From the NCBI RefSeq assembly GCF_947494875.1, contig NZ_CANLWM010000006.1:310001-374000 (forward strand): a stretch of 64,000 nt of DNA. Direction: 5' to 3'. This document shows, piece by piece, positions 1 to 8,601 of the stretch; within the stretch, counting starts at the first letter, position 1, and each line of letters starts with the position of its first letter. The notes below the pieces were generated by a model. That model saw only the letters and a list, made by a program, of their open reading frames with translations, did not search any database and was not told the DNA's origin. A program made the position numbers and the translations under genes. Origin of the DNA: an uncultured Williamsia sp. (GTDB lineage: Bacteria; Actinomycetota; Actinomycetes; Mycobacteriales; Mycobacteriaceae).

Positions 1-1
1 C

Positions 2-76
2 CCCGGCGGCTACACCTGCCACTACGTCCGTCCGAACTGGGTCCTGCCCAAGCGTGACGAGGCGACGGCACAGTAA
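2..76 (+). CDS. 3' end of an unidentified gene (5' end outside window)
   Basis: The last 24 codons of a reading frame enter from the left edge and end at a TAA at 74-76. The visible tail has one Cys and an aromatic-rich stretch (TCHYVRPNW) before a charged end. A clear hairpin terminator follows 14 nt after the stop, which supports a real gene end here. Too little is visible to name a family. Confidence 0.6.
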   Translation, partial: PGGYTCHYVRPNWVLPKRDEATAQ

Positions 77-90
77 GTCGTTCGACGCAG

Positions 91-118
91 CGCCCCCGTT
101 CTCTTCGGAACGGGGGCG
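91..118 (+). terminator. Rho-independent-type hairpin after the partial gene
   Basis: A perfect 11-bp inverted repeat (91-101 with 108-118) encloses a 6-nt loop. The right arm is followed by GTTGTG rather than a strong T-tract, as is common in high-GC actinobacteria. It closes the gene that enters from the left. Confidence 0.8.
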
Positions 119-268
119 TTGTGCTGTGTTGTGGTTGTCGGGCCTGTCGTGCGTTTGTGCGGCGTGCCGATGTAGATTCCACAGTCGGACACGACGGGGC
201 GTGATGGGGGAGTCGACGTCGAATACCCTGACCCCCGACAAGTCGTTCTGACCGCTAAGGAGCACTCC

Positions 269-400
269 GTGGGGACTCGGGTTCGGGCCTGTTCCACATG
301 TGCGCGAAGCGGCAACGGCGCTGATTATCTGGCGTTGATGGATCGCCCCGCCCCGGCGAAGTACCTGTGGTTCGCGAAGAGCGGCCAGCGTCGGTTATGA
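269..400 (+). CDS. 43-codon micro-ORF translationally coupled to espG
   Basis: A GTG at 269 lies 6 nt after a strong Shine-Dalgarno AAGGAG (257-262) and opens 43 codons ending at TGA 398-400. That stop overlaps the ATG (397) of the EspG gene in an ATGA arrangement. The predicted peptide carries a CSTC motif (C-x-x-C) near residue 8 and a basic C-terminus. I know no family for it. It could be a small partner protein or a leader peptide that loads ribosomes onto espG. The strong RBS and the exact ATGA overlap are seen directly; function is not known. Confidence 0.5.
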   Translation: MGTRVRACSTCARSGNGADYLALMDRPAPAKYLWFAKSGQRRL

Positions 401-1194
401 GTTCCGGGGATGCATGGACGCTCTCGACTCACGAGTTTCGCCTCTTGTGGGAGGCGCAGGCCGACGCGGCTCCGTACCCCCAGACTTTCGCCTACGGCGG
501 TGTCGGGGAGGTGTTCCAGGACGCCGATGAGCGGCGAAGCGTCGAGAAGAAGTTGCTCGAGCGGCTTCGTTCGACTTCGACGCCGGCGAAAGAAGCGGCG
601 TTTGCGGCCTTCACCAGGCCACGGCTAAGTCTGGACGTGATCGGTGGTTACGCAGGCAAATTCGGTCCTGCCCACTTTCGCATCCATGGGGCGTGGCGGG
701 GTAAGCCTGAGAACGCATTCGTGGCGGTACAGGGGTCGACGCCTGACCTCACGATCGGCGGCGACGTGTCCATCACGACCCACCCGTCGGAGGATTGGAC
801 CCGAGCAGTGGTTCAACGGTTCCCGACGCGACCGGCTGCAGGGCGCCGCCAGGTCGACAACGCAGTGCCAACGTCCACGCAGCTGATGGGGGAGTCCGTA
901 GTGAGGACCGTGATTGCCAACGCGTCGAGTACATCGGCGGCCGCTGCTTTCGTCCACCTCAAACCGGTTCTAGGTGCTGTCATCACCGTGCGTGTCGGGG
1001 CGCTGGCGGACGGGGTCACGCCAGGCGAGGCTGAGATCCACGTCGCGGATATCGAGGACGAGGGCCGGTATGCACTGGTGATGGACAGCCCCGCTACGGC
1101 GCTCGGAGTAGACGCCGAAGGCTTGGCTCGTTTGATCAATAAGGTGTTCAACTCCGTTCGTGACCGCCGTCGTCGACGAGTGGATGCGCTGTGA
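397..1194 (+). CDS. EspG-family ESX secretion-associated chaperone
   Basis: A 265-residue protein with the general layout of EspG chaperones. Its N-terminal LSTHEF-LLWEA pattern is typical of the family's first strand and helix, and alternating beta-strands and a long C-terminal region follow. EspG proteins are cytosolic and bind the tip of PE-PPE or WXG-type substrates to keep them soluble until ESX export. The start at ATG 397 is preferred because it overlaps the stop of the preceding micro-ORF; a GTG at 367 is the alternative. It overlaps a possible GTG of the next gene (GTGA, 1191-1194). The downstream lipoprotein and PPE-like genes are the expected substrate-side neighbours, but no ESX membrane components are in the window. 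Confidence 0.75.
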   Translation: MSSGDAWTLSTHEFRLLWEAQADAAPYPQTFAYGGVGEVFQDADERRSVEKKLLERLRSTSTPAKEAAFAAFTRPRLSLDVIGGYAGKFGPAHFRIHGAWRGKPENAFVAVQGSTPDLTIGGDVSITTHPSEDWTRAVVQRFPTRPAAGRRQVDNAVPTSTQLMGESVVRTVIANASSTSAAAAFVHLKPVLGAVITVRVGALADGVTPGEAEIHVADIEDEGRYALVMDSPATALGVDAEGLARLINKVFNSVRDRRRRRVDAL

Positions 1195-1259
1195 AGTACT
1201 TAGCTGGCGTCGATGGCATCATCTTTTGGCGTACAGCTGTTCGAGATTTAGGGGGCGAT

Positions 1260-1979
1260 ATGGCGGCTCGGAGATATCAGCGACGATTTTGGGTGCCGAT
1301 TGCTCTCGTCACGGCGCTTGGCTTCCTCGCGACCGGCTGCTCGTCGTCTGGCGGTGCGGCTCCAACCGGCGCGTCTTCGTCGTCGAACTCGTCTCTCCTC
1401 CCGACACCTCCGGGTACCGTCCCTGATTCGATCGAGGACGTGAACTCGACGAAGGACATGACCGGCGTCGTTACAACACTCAGCGATCACGACTCACCGA
1501 GAAATCCGTATTTTGATCTCATTCCGAATGTTTGCGCTTTCCTGCCTGACTCGCTGACCAAGGATCGGCTGGGTATGGCAGAGAAGAACACGGGATTTGC
1601 TGGGAAACACTCTTTACTGCAGCTCTGCAATATGGCTACTACGAGCGGCCCAAACTACGAGCAGCTGGGTCTGGTAGTGACCATCCAGGCGACAAGCATT
1701 GCAGACGTCTCGTCTAATCCTGAACACCGCGACATCGACAAGAGCGTCCCTGTTTGGCGGAACGTGACTGGGGTTCTCTATAAGAATCCCGCCGACGATA
1801 CGCAAGGGGACCAAGTCTGCAATTTAGCTTGGGGTACCTTCTATGGATCTGCGGTCGTAACGGTATCCACGACAGGCGGGTACAAGGCAGACCCGTGCAG
1901 TAAGGCGCGCGAATTTTCGGCGGAGATCGCGCCGTACCTACCATCCCGTCCTGTGCAAATGCGACCTTCGGAGGGCTGA
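1260..1979 (+). CDS. DUF3558-type lipoprotein
   Basis: A 239-residue predicted lipoprotein. A basic n-region (RRYQRR), a hydrophobic stretch and a lipobox LATGC (Cys about residue 27) are followed by a Ser/Ala/Pro-rich linker, as in exported actinobacterial lipoproteins. The mature part has the paired cysteines and the VCAFL...LC and CNLAWG signatures of DUF3558. ATG 1260 is chosen because AGGGGG lies just upstream and it places the signal peptide at the N-terminus. A GTG at 1191 overlapping the espG stop would add 23 residues ahead of the signal. The stop is one base before the next ATG. Function of the family is unknown; the setting between EspG and a PPE-like protein suggests an ESX-linked envelope role. 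Confidence 0.75.
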   Translation: MAARRYQRRFWVPIALVTALGFLATGCSSSGGAAPTGASSSSNSSLLPTPPGTVPDSIEDVNSTKDMTGVVTTLSDHDSPRNPYFDLIPNVCAFLPDSLTKDRLGMAEKNTGFAGKHSLLQLCNMATTSGPNYEQLGLVVTIQATSIADVSSNPEHRDIDKSVPVWRNVTGVLYKNPADDTQGDQVCNLAWGTFYGSAVVTVSTTGGYKADPCSKAREFSAEIAPYLPSRPVQMRPSEG

Positions 1980-1980
1980 A

Positions 1981-3753
1981 ATGTCGGATTCGCCGCTTAG
2001 CTCAATAAAATCAGATACAACGCTCAAATTTGACCCTGATACGGCCCGCGCCATATCGCAGCAGTGCAATTCGGCAGCAGCCGCTTTTGAGCAAATTCTA
2101 CGCTCTGCGCGTCGATTGACAGATACGGGTACGGCGGGCAATTTCGGTTCAGCTCAAAGCATCCAGTCCTCCTTAAAAACTCTTGGAGAGACATGTACTT
2201 CGGCGGCGACGGGCTTGAGGGAAATGGCTCGCGAACTTGGCGATGCAGTTCGGGCGGCAGGACAGCGGATCGAGACCACCGACGCCATGACGGCGGCGGC
2301 GCTCCGTTCAACATCCGATAAGGCCGACAACTACCCAGCCGTAGGCCAATCATCCGCTGGAGCAGTGAATTGTCAACCAGGGGACCCTGGTAAGGGGGAT
2401 GCCTTTCTGGGGCGGTTTCCCTGCGACACAAAGTTCGAGACGTCACCGGGTGGTGGCGTCGTCGATTGGGGATTCACTAATAGCCAGCCCGCCGACGTTG
2501 GAAAACTCCAGGCGCTCGTGGAGGCATGGATGTCCGTCGCGCGCGACATCGCCGCGACGGCTCAGGCAATGGAGGCCGGGATTGGCGGCATTCTGAACAG
2601 CGGGAGCTGGACGGGCACAGCGGCCGAAGGCATCCGGGCTGGGTCACAGAACGTAGTCAACATCGCGTCGAGCACTGGTAACAACGCCTTTTCGAACGCC
2701 AATGTGGTCGCTGGATGGGCGGCCGCGGTGATCGGAACCCGCAGCGGCTTCGAGGGTCTGAAGCAGCAGCTCGAGCAGCAGAAGTTCGCGTACAACACCG
2801 CGATTGCGTCGTCGGGGTTCAGCCCGACGCTGGTCGCGCAGCAGCAGGCTGCGTTGCAGGCACTCGATCAACAGGGCCGGGTCCTCATGAACTCGACCTA
2901 CAACCCAGGGTCTGTCCACACCTCGACGAGCTTGCTCAACTTGCCCGACCCGGGTAGCCCGATCGGAACGATCCTGCCCATGGGGTTCGCTCAGTCCGGA
3001 GGCGGCGGCGGCGGCGCCGGCGGAGGAGCGGGTACGGCTGCCGCATCTTCCGGTGGTGGTGGGGGCGGAGGAGCTTCCGGCGGGGGTGGAGGCGGCGGCG
3101 GTTCGACTGCAGCCAGAAACGGCACCGATGCTGCGGGTCAGTTGGCGCGTCAGGGGACCGGTGATCCGGTGAGCAACGCTGCGAAGAACGCGTCGTCGCA
3201 GGCGGGTCAGAATCCGGCGGCGGCTGCGCAGCAGGCGATGTCGAAGGCCGGTGACGGCGCGAAGAGCTTGGGCGGTTCTCGGTCGGGGGCTGGGTCGATG
3301 ACGCGGCCATCGGGTCTGGGTGCGTTGAGTGAGGCGGAGAGAAACGCTGCGAAGGCTGCTGCCGGCGGCATGAAGGGCGCTGGAGGCGGAGGCGGCGGCG
3401 CCGGGAAGCTCGGTGGCGCCGGTGGTCTGGGTGGTGCGGCTGCAGCGGAGAGTGCGTTGTCGCGCAACAGTTCGTCGCTCTCGGCGGCGGAGAAGGCGTT
3501 GGCGGGCCAGCAGGGTGCGACGGCATCTCGGGCGGCGACGCCCGCTTCGGGCGGCCCGATGGGTGCGCGTGGCGCGGGTGCCAAGGGCGAGGAGGACAAG
3601 GAGCACAGGGCTGCCAAGTACCTCAAGCACGCCGAGAACGGTGAGGAGATCGCTGGCGACCTCCCGGACACCGCACCTCCGGTGCTGGGCGGGCTGAACC
3701 TGGACACCAGCGACGACGCCGAGACCTCGTCGAAACCCGGCGATCGCTCGTGA
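1981..3753 (+). CDS. PPE/WXG-like ESX substrate with Gly/Ala-rich C-terminus
   Basis: A 590-residue protein, helical in its first 290 residues. These form two long-helix segments with a W-T-G turn at residues 210-212, resembling the WxG/PPE four-helix fold that EspG proteins recognise. From about residue 340 to 520 the chain is strongly low-complexity (runs of Gly, Gly-Gly-Ala, Ala-Ala), and the last 70 residues are charged. It starts one base after the lipoprotein stop and is surely co-translated. There is no signal peptide, which fits ESX export. The first about 1 kb has lower GC and odd codons compared with the Gly-rich part. An ESX substrate is the best reading; the precise family is not certain. 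Confidence 0.65.
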   Translation: MSDSPLSSIKSDTTLKFDPDTARAISQQCNSAAAAFEQILRSARRLTDTGTAGNFGSAQSIQSSLKTLGETCTSAATGLREMARELGDAVRAAGQRIETTDAMTAAALRSTSDKADNYPAVGQSSAGAVNCQPGDPGKGDAFLGRFPCDTKFETSPGGGVVDWGFTNSQPADVGKLQALVEAWMSVARDIAATAQAMEAGIGGILNSGSWTGTAAEGIRAGSQNVVNIASSTGNNAFSNANVVAGWAAAVIGTRSGFEGLKQQLEQQKFAYNTAIASSGFSPTLVAQQQAALQALDQQGRVLMNSTYNPGSVHTSTSLLNLPDPGSPIGTILPMGFAQSGGGGGGAGGGAGTAAASSGGGGGGGASGGGGGGGGSTAARNGTDAAGQLARQGTGDPVSNAAKNASSQAGQNPAAAAQQAMSKAGDGAKSLGGSRSGAGSMTRPSGLGALSEAERNAAKAAAGGMKGAGGGGGGAGKLGGAGGLGGAAAAESALSRNSSSLSAAEKALAGQQGATASRAATPASGGPMGARGAGAKGEEDKEHRAAKYLKHAENGEEIAGDLPDTAPPVLGGLNLDTSDDAETSSKPGDRS

Positions 3754-3886
3754 GACCGAAGCGGACCTGATTGCCCGAACGGACAATGCGTGCAGACGCA
3801 CCAGATTCCTGGGCGTTCCGTGGCAATCGTCTGCCGGTATGCGTCGCTGAGGTGTCTGGGCCGAAGGCCGGTGGGACTGTGCAGGT

Positions 3887-4411
3887 ATGCCTTCTGCTCA
3901 ATGGTCGAAAAGAGTTGCCGCACTCGCAGTGACGGTCGGCTCTGCCGTGGCGATCCTGTGTGCGACTGTCCCGTCGGCGCAGGCTGCCCCGTCACTGACT
4001 GACATCCCCGCGATCGCCAACGGCGGTATCGCTTTCGCCCGCGGCGCGACCATGCTGCACAGCAACGACTTCGGCGAGTACGGCTGCGAGGACTTCGTCG
4101 ACGCCGCCTACGGCAAGACCACCGCTACCGGCATCCCCCACGACGGCGCGCTTGCGTTCTACCGCCAACTCGAGGCGAACGGCCAAGGTCACACCTCGCT
4201 ACCGGCACCGCCTGGTGCGCTGGTGTTCTCGCAGGGCGAGGACGGCGACCACGTCGACATCTCCCTTGGCAACGGCCAGTACGAAAGCGGCGGGGTGCAG
4301 GGCTTCGCGCCCGGCTGGGGCGACGGCACCGACATCCAGATCTTGCCCGCACCGAACCTGGGGAATTGGAACTTGGTCGGCTGGGCGTACGCGCCATGGA
4401 GCGCCATCTGA
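3887..4411 (+). CDS. Secreted NlpC/P60- or CHAP-like cell-wall peptidase
   Basis: A 174-residue exported protein. Residues 9-34 form a Sec signal peptide ending in a PSAQAAP cleavage region. The mature domain has a Cys in an EYGCEDFVDAAYG context and a His in GDHVDISLGNG, the spacing and surroundings of the Cys-His pair in NlpC/P60 and CHAP amidases, with a PPGALVF beta-strand between them. Such enzymes cut peptide stems of peptidoglycan outside the membrane. It may be single-unit; a hairpin terminator follows. It sits after the ESX substrate locus, where cell-wall hydrolases are sometimes found, but a functional link is only inferred. Confidence 0.65.
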   Translation: MPSAQWSKRVAALAVTVGSAVAILCATVPSAQAAPSLTDIPAIANGGIAFARGATMLHSNDFGEYGCEDFVDAAYGKTTATGIPHDGALAFYRQLEANGQGHTSLPAPPGALVFSQGEDGDHVDISLGNGQYESGGVQGFAPGWGDGTDIQILPAPNLGNWNLVGWAYAPWSAI

Positions 4412-4429
4412 CCCAAGCCCAGATACGCC

Positions 4430-4476
4430 GAAGCCGGTGCGGCGAAGCGATGGTGGTCGCTCGCGGCACCGGCTTC
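4430..4476. terminator. Hairpin between convergent genes
   Basis: An 11-bp perfect inverted repeat (4430-4440 with 4466-4476) separated by 25 nt sits between the stop codons of the secreted peptidase (+) and the ene-reductase (-). It can serve both directions. Confidence 0.6.
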
Positions 4477-4490
4477 GGTGATCGACTGGG

Positions 4491-5585
4491 TTAGGCGTCC
4501 TGCGTGGCCAGCGTGGGGTAGTCGATGTACCCCTCGGGGCCGGGTGCGTAGAACGTCGCCTGGTTGGGCTCGGCGAGCTCGGCGCCCTGCTTGAGGCGGT
4601 CGACTAGGTCGGGGTTCGAGATGTACCAACGACCCACCACCACCGCATCAGCGGTGCCATCGGCGACGAGCTTCTCGAGCTGCGAGAAGTCGGACTCGAT
4701 CGCGAAGCCGGTGTTCAGCAGGAACGGCACTGTGATCTCGGGACGCAGCGCGGTGAGGACCTCGTCCTGCGGCTCGATGAGGAAGTGCACGTAGGCCAGC
4801 GGGATGTCGGCGATGGCCTTGAGCAGTGCCTGGTGCACCGGGACGGTGTCGGCCTCGTTCATGCCGTTGGCCTTGTGGCCGGGGGAGAGGCGGATGCCGG
4901 TGCGGTCGGCGCCGATCTCGTCGACGACAGCCTTCACGATCTCGACGACGATGCGCGCCCGATTCTCCGGCGAGCCGCCGTACTGGTCAGTGCGCTGATT
5001 GGTGTCGTCACCAAGGAACTGGTGCAGCAGGTAGCCGTTGGCGGCGTGGATCTCGACGCCGTCGAGGCCGGCGTCCACAGCGCGACGGGCCGAGCTGCGG
5101 AAGGCGTCGACGATGCCGGGGATCTCGTCGGTCTCCAGTGCACGCGGCGTCACCAGGGGCACCTTGCCGTTGGGGCCGTGGGTCTCACCGTCGGCGCGGA
5201 TGGCCGACGGGGCGACGGGGTCCCCGCCGGGGAGGTCGGGGTGCGCGACGCGTCCGACGTGCCAGGTCTGCACGAAGATCCGCCCACCCTCGCCGTGGAC
5301 GGCGTCGGCGATCTCCGACCACTTCGCCTGCTGGGCGTCGTTGTGGATGCCCGGGGTGTTCATGTACGCGCCGCCCGCGGTCGCGCTGGACTGCGTGGCC
5401 TCGGTGATGACCAAGCCGGCGCCTGCACGCTGGCGGTAGTACTCGGTCTGCAGGTCGGTCGGGGTTCCGTCCGACTCAGCACGCAGGCGCGTCAGCGGCG
5501 CCATGAAGATGCGGTGCGGGGTGTCGATCACGCCGGAGGTGAACGGCCGGAGCAGGGGTGAATCAGGTTCCAGGCGGTAAGTCAT
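4491..5585 (-). CDS. Old Yellow Enzyme-type alkene reductase (NemA-like)
   Basis: A 364-residue FMN-dependent ene-reductase of the classical OYE/NemA length. Visible family marks are FMAPLTRLRA near the N-terminus, QTWHVGRV, the active-site HAANGYLLHQF (His-x-x-Asn), NQRTDQYGGS-ENR, and a C-terminal GRWYISNPDL phosphate/FMN-binding region. It reduces activated C=C bonds, and in some members nitroesters, with NAD(P)H in the cytosol. ATG 5585 is chosen because the family starts a few residues before the LLRPF motif; the upstream in-frame extension is atypical. Monocistronic, convergent with the peptidase gene. Confidence 0.9.
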   Translation of the reverse strand: MTYRLEPDSPLLRPFTSGVIDTPHRIFMAPLTRLRAESDGTPTDLQTEYYRQRAGAGLVITEATQSSATAGGAYMNTPGIHNDAQQAKWSEIADAVHGEGGRIFVQTWHVGRVAHPDLPGGDPVAPSAIRADGETHGPNGKVPLVTPRALETDEIPGIVDAFRSSARRAVDAGLDGVEIHAANGYLLHQFLGDDTNQRTDQYGGSPENRARIVVEIVKAVVDEIGADRTGIRLSPGHKANGMNEADTVPVHQALLKAIADIPLAYVHFLIEPQDEVLTALRPEITVPFLLNTGFAIESDFSQLEKLVADGTADAVVVGRWYISNPDLVDRLKQGAELAEPNQATFYAPGPEGYIDYPTLATQDA

Positions 5586-5794
5586 GCGAGAGGTAACGCG
5601 CCTGAACCGGACCGCAGTCCCGGGTGAGAGGGAGGTCACTGCGCCCTGGTCTGACACTCAATGGTTGGCCACTGCACCGCAAACACAATTCTTCTGGCTC
5701 CGCCCCGGCCAACGGTCGAGGCGTGCGGTGCCATGCACGCCTGCCGCCGTCCGGTTTCGTCTAGTTTGCTTCTACCGACGATCGGGAGACGAAA

Positions 5795-6712
5795 ATGACC
5801 GAGGCAACAATCAAGGCCGACATTGCTGCGCTTCTGAAGCGGTACGTTTACGCACTGGTCGACCCTCTCAACGGTGAACCGTTCTACATCGGCAAGGGCA
5901 CGGAGGCGCGTGTCCTTCAGCACGGCTGGGATGCGGACAAGTGGGCCTCGGCGGTGGACGAGAGCAAGGCCGGGTCTGCTGACGATAGTGTCAAGGCCGA
6001 GCAAAACTCTAAGTTGGCGCGCATATCTGAGATCCGGTCGGCCGGACACGAACCCGAAATCTGGATACTTCGGTACGGACTGACTCCGGAGCAATACTCG
6101 CTGATCGAGTCGACCGCGATCGATCTGCTGTTGACATTTCCGGTGGCACCGCTCGTAACCGACGGGCGCCGGTCAGCACTCGTCGGTGGAACTCCACTGA
6201 CGAACAAGGTTCGCGGCGCTGATGCTGCCAAAGGAATAGTTCGTCTCATCGATCTTGTCCGAGAGTTCTCCGCTCCGGACTTGACCAGCGACGTTCCACT
6301 TTTGCTGGTGACACTGGGGCCCTGGGACTCTTCGGACGAGGTCTTGCCGGGCGGGGGTAGGCGCAGCGGTCACGGGTTCAAGCCAGAGTGGACTGATCCC
6401 GCGGTCCTCGAACCGGAGTTAAACGTCCTCGGTGAATCGGTTTGCTGCTGGTGGAAGATGAGCGAGAAGCATGTTGAAGAGGCGGGGATCGAACACATGG
6501 TGGCCTGTTATCGCGGAGTAACTCGTGGACTGTTCGAGATCGAACCGGGCTCTTTGGGGAAAGCAAAGGTGCACAATAGTTTTCGGAAGGGTTACACCGT
6601 GAGTCCGGTGAAGTCCGGCACCTTGTGGGACGAGGTAGTGGGCCCCAATGGGCACCGCATCCCGAAGAAGAAGCGAGGTGAACAGGCTCAGTTTCGGTAC
6701 TGGCCTTTCTGA
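5795..6712 (+). CDS. GIY-YIG nuclease-domain protein (LEM-3-like)
   Basis: A 305-residue protein. Residues 17-105 carry a GIY-YIG fold variant: Y-V-Y at 17-19, FYIGKGT at 30-36, Arg39, and a Glu at 105 in LIESTAID as the likely metal ligand. The C-terminal 190 residues have no family I recognise. The first half resembles the LEM-3-type GIY-YIG group, whose members cut DNA. The gene is visibly less GC-rich than the metabolic genes around it, with many A/T-ending codons, and lies beside an ESX toxin cassette. That suggests acquired accessory DNA, perhaps defence-related, though nothing proves this. A GGGAGA lies 6 nt before the ATG. Confidence 0.75.
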   Translation: MTEATIKADIAALLKRYVYALVDPLNGEPFYIGKGTEARVLQHGWDADKWASAVDESKAGSADDSVKAEQNSKLARISEIRSAGHEPEIWILRYGLTPEQYSLIESTAIDLLLTFPVAPLVTDGRRSALVGGTPLTNKVRGADAAKGIVRLIDLVREFSAPDLTSDVPLLLVTLGPWDSSDEVLPGGGRRSGHGFKPEWTDPAVLEPELNVLGESVCCWWKMSEKHVEEAGIEHMVACYRGVTRGLFEIEPGSLGKAKVHNSFRKGYTVSPVKSGTLWDEVVGPNGHRIPKKKRGEQAQFRYWPF

Positions 6713-6820
6713 ACTTTTCATCCGGTCCCGTGTGTCGTTGAAGCCGCGCGAGCATGTGCGGCGCGCGACGACTTGCAGAGGTGGGCCCCTCTACTGGGCC
6801 CCTGGCCGGAGAACGGCGCC

Positions 6821-7090
6821 CTACTGCGGAATAAAGGGTGTGCCCCGGTTCCAGCCGGGCTGCAGAATCAGTAGGTCGTCATGTTCGCGGCGCCGGCACG
6901 CGTCCGCGAAATCCCTTGCGGCGCGCGGTTCCTGGAGGAATCGCGCGTATTGGTCATCGCCGATCCGGTAGTACTCCTCGTAATCCATCATGTTCGAGCC
7001 GACAGGTATCGACAGATAGAGGTTGCCCGAGTCGGTGTCCCGACCCAGCGAGTACAAATCGGCCTTTGAGAAGAACTCGTCTTCGAACAT
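6821..7090 (-). CDS. Probable immunity protein for the adjacent ESX toxin
   Basis: An 89-residue acidic cytosolic protein directly downstream of the toxin gene. Its start is 11 nt after the toxin stop, and its Shine-Dalgarno AGGAG overlaps that stop, so the two are co-translated. It has no signal peptide or membrane segment. The middle shows a DYEEYYRIGDDQYARFL segment and the end a CRRREHDDLLI-L-PG stretch that I associate with small actinobacterial proteins next to toxins, but I cannot give a family name. Role as immunity is inferred from size, charge and position. Confidence 0.6.
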   Translation of the reverse strand: MFEDEFFSKADLYSLGRDTDSGNLYLSIPVGSNMMDYEEYYRIGDDQYARFLQEPRAARDFADACRRREHDDLLILQPGWNRGTPFIPQ

Positions 7091-7101
7091 GCAGGTGGCT
7101 C

Positions 7102-8601
7102 CTAGTTGACCTTTGACACGATCTTAAGCGCATCGGGCACGTTGCCCGCGTCGATGACGGCCTCCGGCATGCCGCCTGGGAGGTAGCCTCCAGGAATCCA
7201 CATTTCGTTCGCGCCGGCTTCGTTGCCCGACGGCATCCTGACACCGAACTGCGTCGCGTCATCGATGTCGACTCTCATGATCGACGAGTTTTGTAGTTGG
7301 CCCTCCGGCAACCCCATGAATTCTTCCAGCTTGCGCGGATCTCCCTTGGCTGACTGGAGCAACGCGTCCACGTCGGCTTTGGGCATCACAAAGGAGGTGC
7401 CGTCCTCGACGCGAGCGATCCCATATTTGTTCAGGTCATTTTCTTTCATCAACCGGGAGACACCATTTTGGAACTGAGCCTCATGGTCTGCGTAGGGGCC
7501 AGGATCGACGTAGGACCTCGGGTCTGGTCGATTCCCCTTGCCCAGGTCGATGACTTCTTGAACCTTGGATGCCGTCAAGCCAGAAGGCGTGACCGCGGGA
7601 TCGTCTATCGGTTTCGGGCCGTGGGCAGACGCCGAGGTCGCACGCTTGACCGCGCCTTCCTCCATCGGCTTCAGCTTGCTGAGAAGCTCGCCTGCTCGGC
7701 CCGCGACGCGACCGATCGATGCCGCGACGGCACGCGCGGCGGCGATGAGTGCCTCGATGATCGCGCGGATCTTGGCTGCGGCAGCGGAGAGTCGAGCGGT
7801 CTCGACGGCCTGGCCGGCGAATTCGCCAATGCCGGCGGTGAAGAATCCGGCAATGGCACTGACGGCCTCGATGGCAACCGTCTGGGCGAGGAGGACCTCG
7901 AGTTCGTGGATGATCTCGTGGTGCGCCTGGTCGAGGTGGCTGGCGTACTCCGAGCAGGACGAGCCGAGTTCGGTGAACACCGAGGACAACTCGCGCAGAT
8001 GGGATCCGGCGTCGGTGCACGCCTGCGCGGCGGCCGCGGCTTCTGGGCTCTGCTGCGCGGACACCGCCGAAGCTGCTGCGCTGGTCGGTCCGGCAGCGTC
8101 CTGCAGTTGTGCCGCAGCAGCTTTCCAGGCCGCGTCCGCAGCGTGAAGACGGTCCTGGTGGCCGTTGGGCCAGACGTAGCCGACGAGGCCCTCCACCATC
8201 GACCACCCAGGCGGACCGCCACCGCTGCCACCCGCTGACGACGGGATCGACGGCGCCGACATCGTCGGGGGAGCGGGGGCCGCGCCGAGCGACCCGTCAC
8301 CGCCGCCACCGATGACCGACGATGCATCGGCATGGGCGTGATTGTCGCCGGTGGCGTGCAGTCGAGTCGCGATGTTGCCCACCGCCCCGACCGCTGAGGC
8401 AGCGGCGCTGAGTGCCGCCCGCGCGCCCTGGTCGTAACCGTCGGCCCAGGTGGTTCCGGCGTTGTCGGAGCCGGCCATCCCCGACGACGCGCCCAGTTCA
8501 CCGGCCAGCGAGCTGACGGCGGAATGGGCGGAGTGTGCCACCGACGTCATGCCCTCGGCGGCGTGCGCATACTGCGCGGGGTCGACGACGAGCGTCGGCA
8601 T
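7102..8601 (-). CDS. ESX-secreted polymorphic toxin
   Basis: A 499-residue protein with modular layout. Residues 1-90 are helical with a T-W-A-D-G-Y turn, like a WXG100 domain. Next come a Gly/Pro/Ser linker (about 105-140) and a second long helical region to about 290 with Ala-rich hydrophobic helices. A charged linker leads to a distinct C-terminal domain of about 120 residues that is far more AT-rich and less Ala-rich. This is the usual build of ESX-exported toxins with a swappable C-terminal toxin tip. The tip contains RMPSGNEAGANE-WIPGG, which I do not recognise. ATG 8601 is preferred because it overlaps the upstream stop (TGATG); a GTG at 8610 is possible. Immunity gene follows. Confidence 0.7.
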   Translation of the reverse strand: MPTLVVDPAQYAHAAEGMTSVAHSAHSAVSSLAGELGASSGMAGSDNAGTTWADGYDQGARAALSAAASAVGAVGNIATRLHATGDNHAHADASSVIGGGGDGSLGAAPAPPTMSAPSIPSSAGGSGGGPPGWSMVEGLVGYVWPNGHQDRLHAADAAWKAAAAQLQDAAGPTSAAASAVSAQQSPEAAAAAQACTDAGSHLRELSSVFTELGSSCSEYASHLDQAHHEIIHELEVLLAQTVAIEAVSAIAGFFTAGIGEFAGQAVETARLSAAAAKIRAIIEALIAAARAVAASIGRVAGRAGELLSKLKPMEEGAVKRATSASAHGPKPIDDPAVTPSGLTASKVQEVIDLGKGNRPDPRSYVDPGPYADHEAQFQNGVSRLMKENDLNKYGIARVEDGTSFVMPKADVDALLQSAKGDPRKLEEFMGLPEGQLQNSSIMRVDIDDATQFGVRMPSGNEAGANEMWIPGGYLPGGMPEAVIDAGNVPDALKIVSKVN

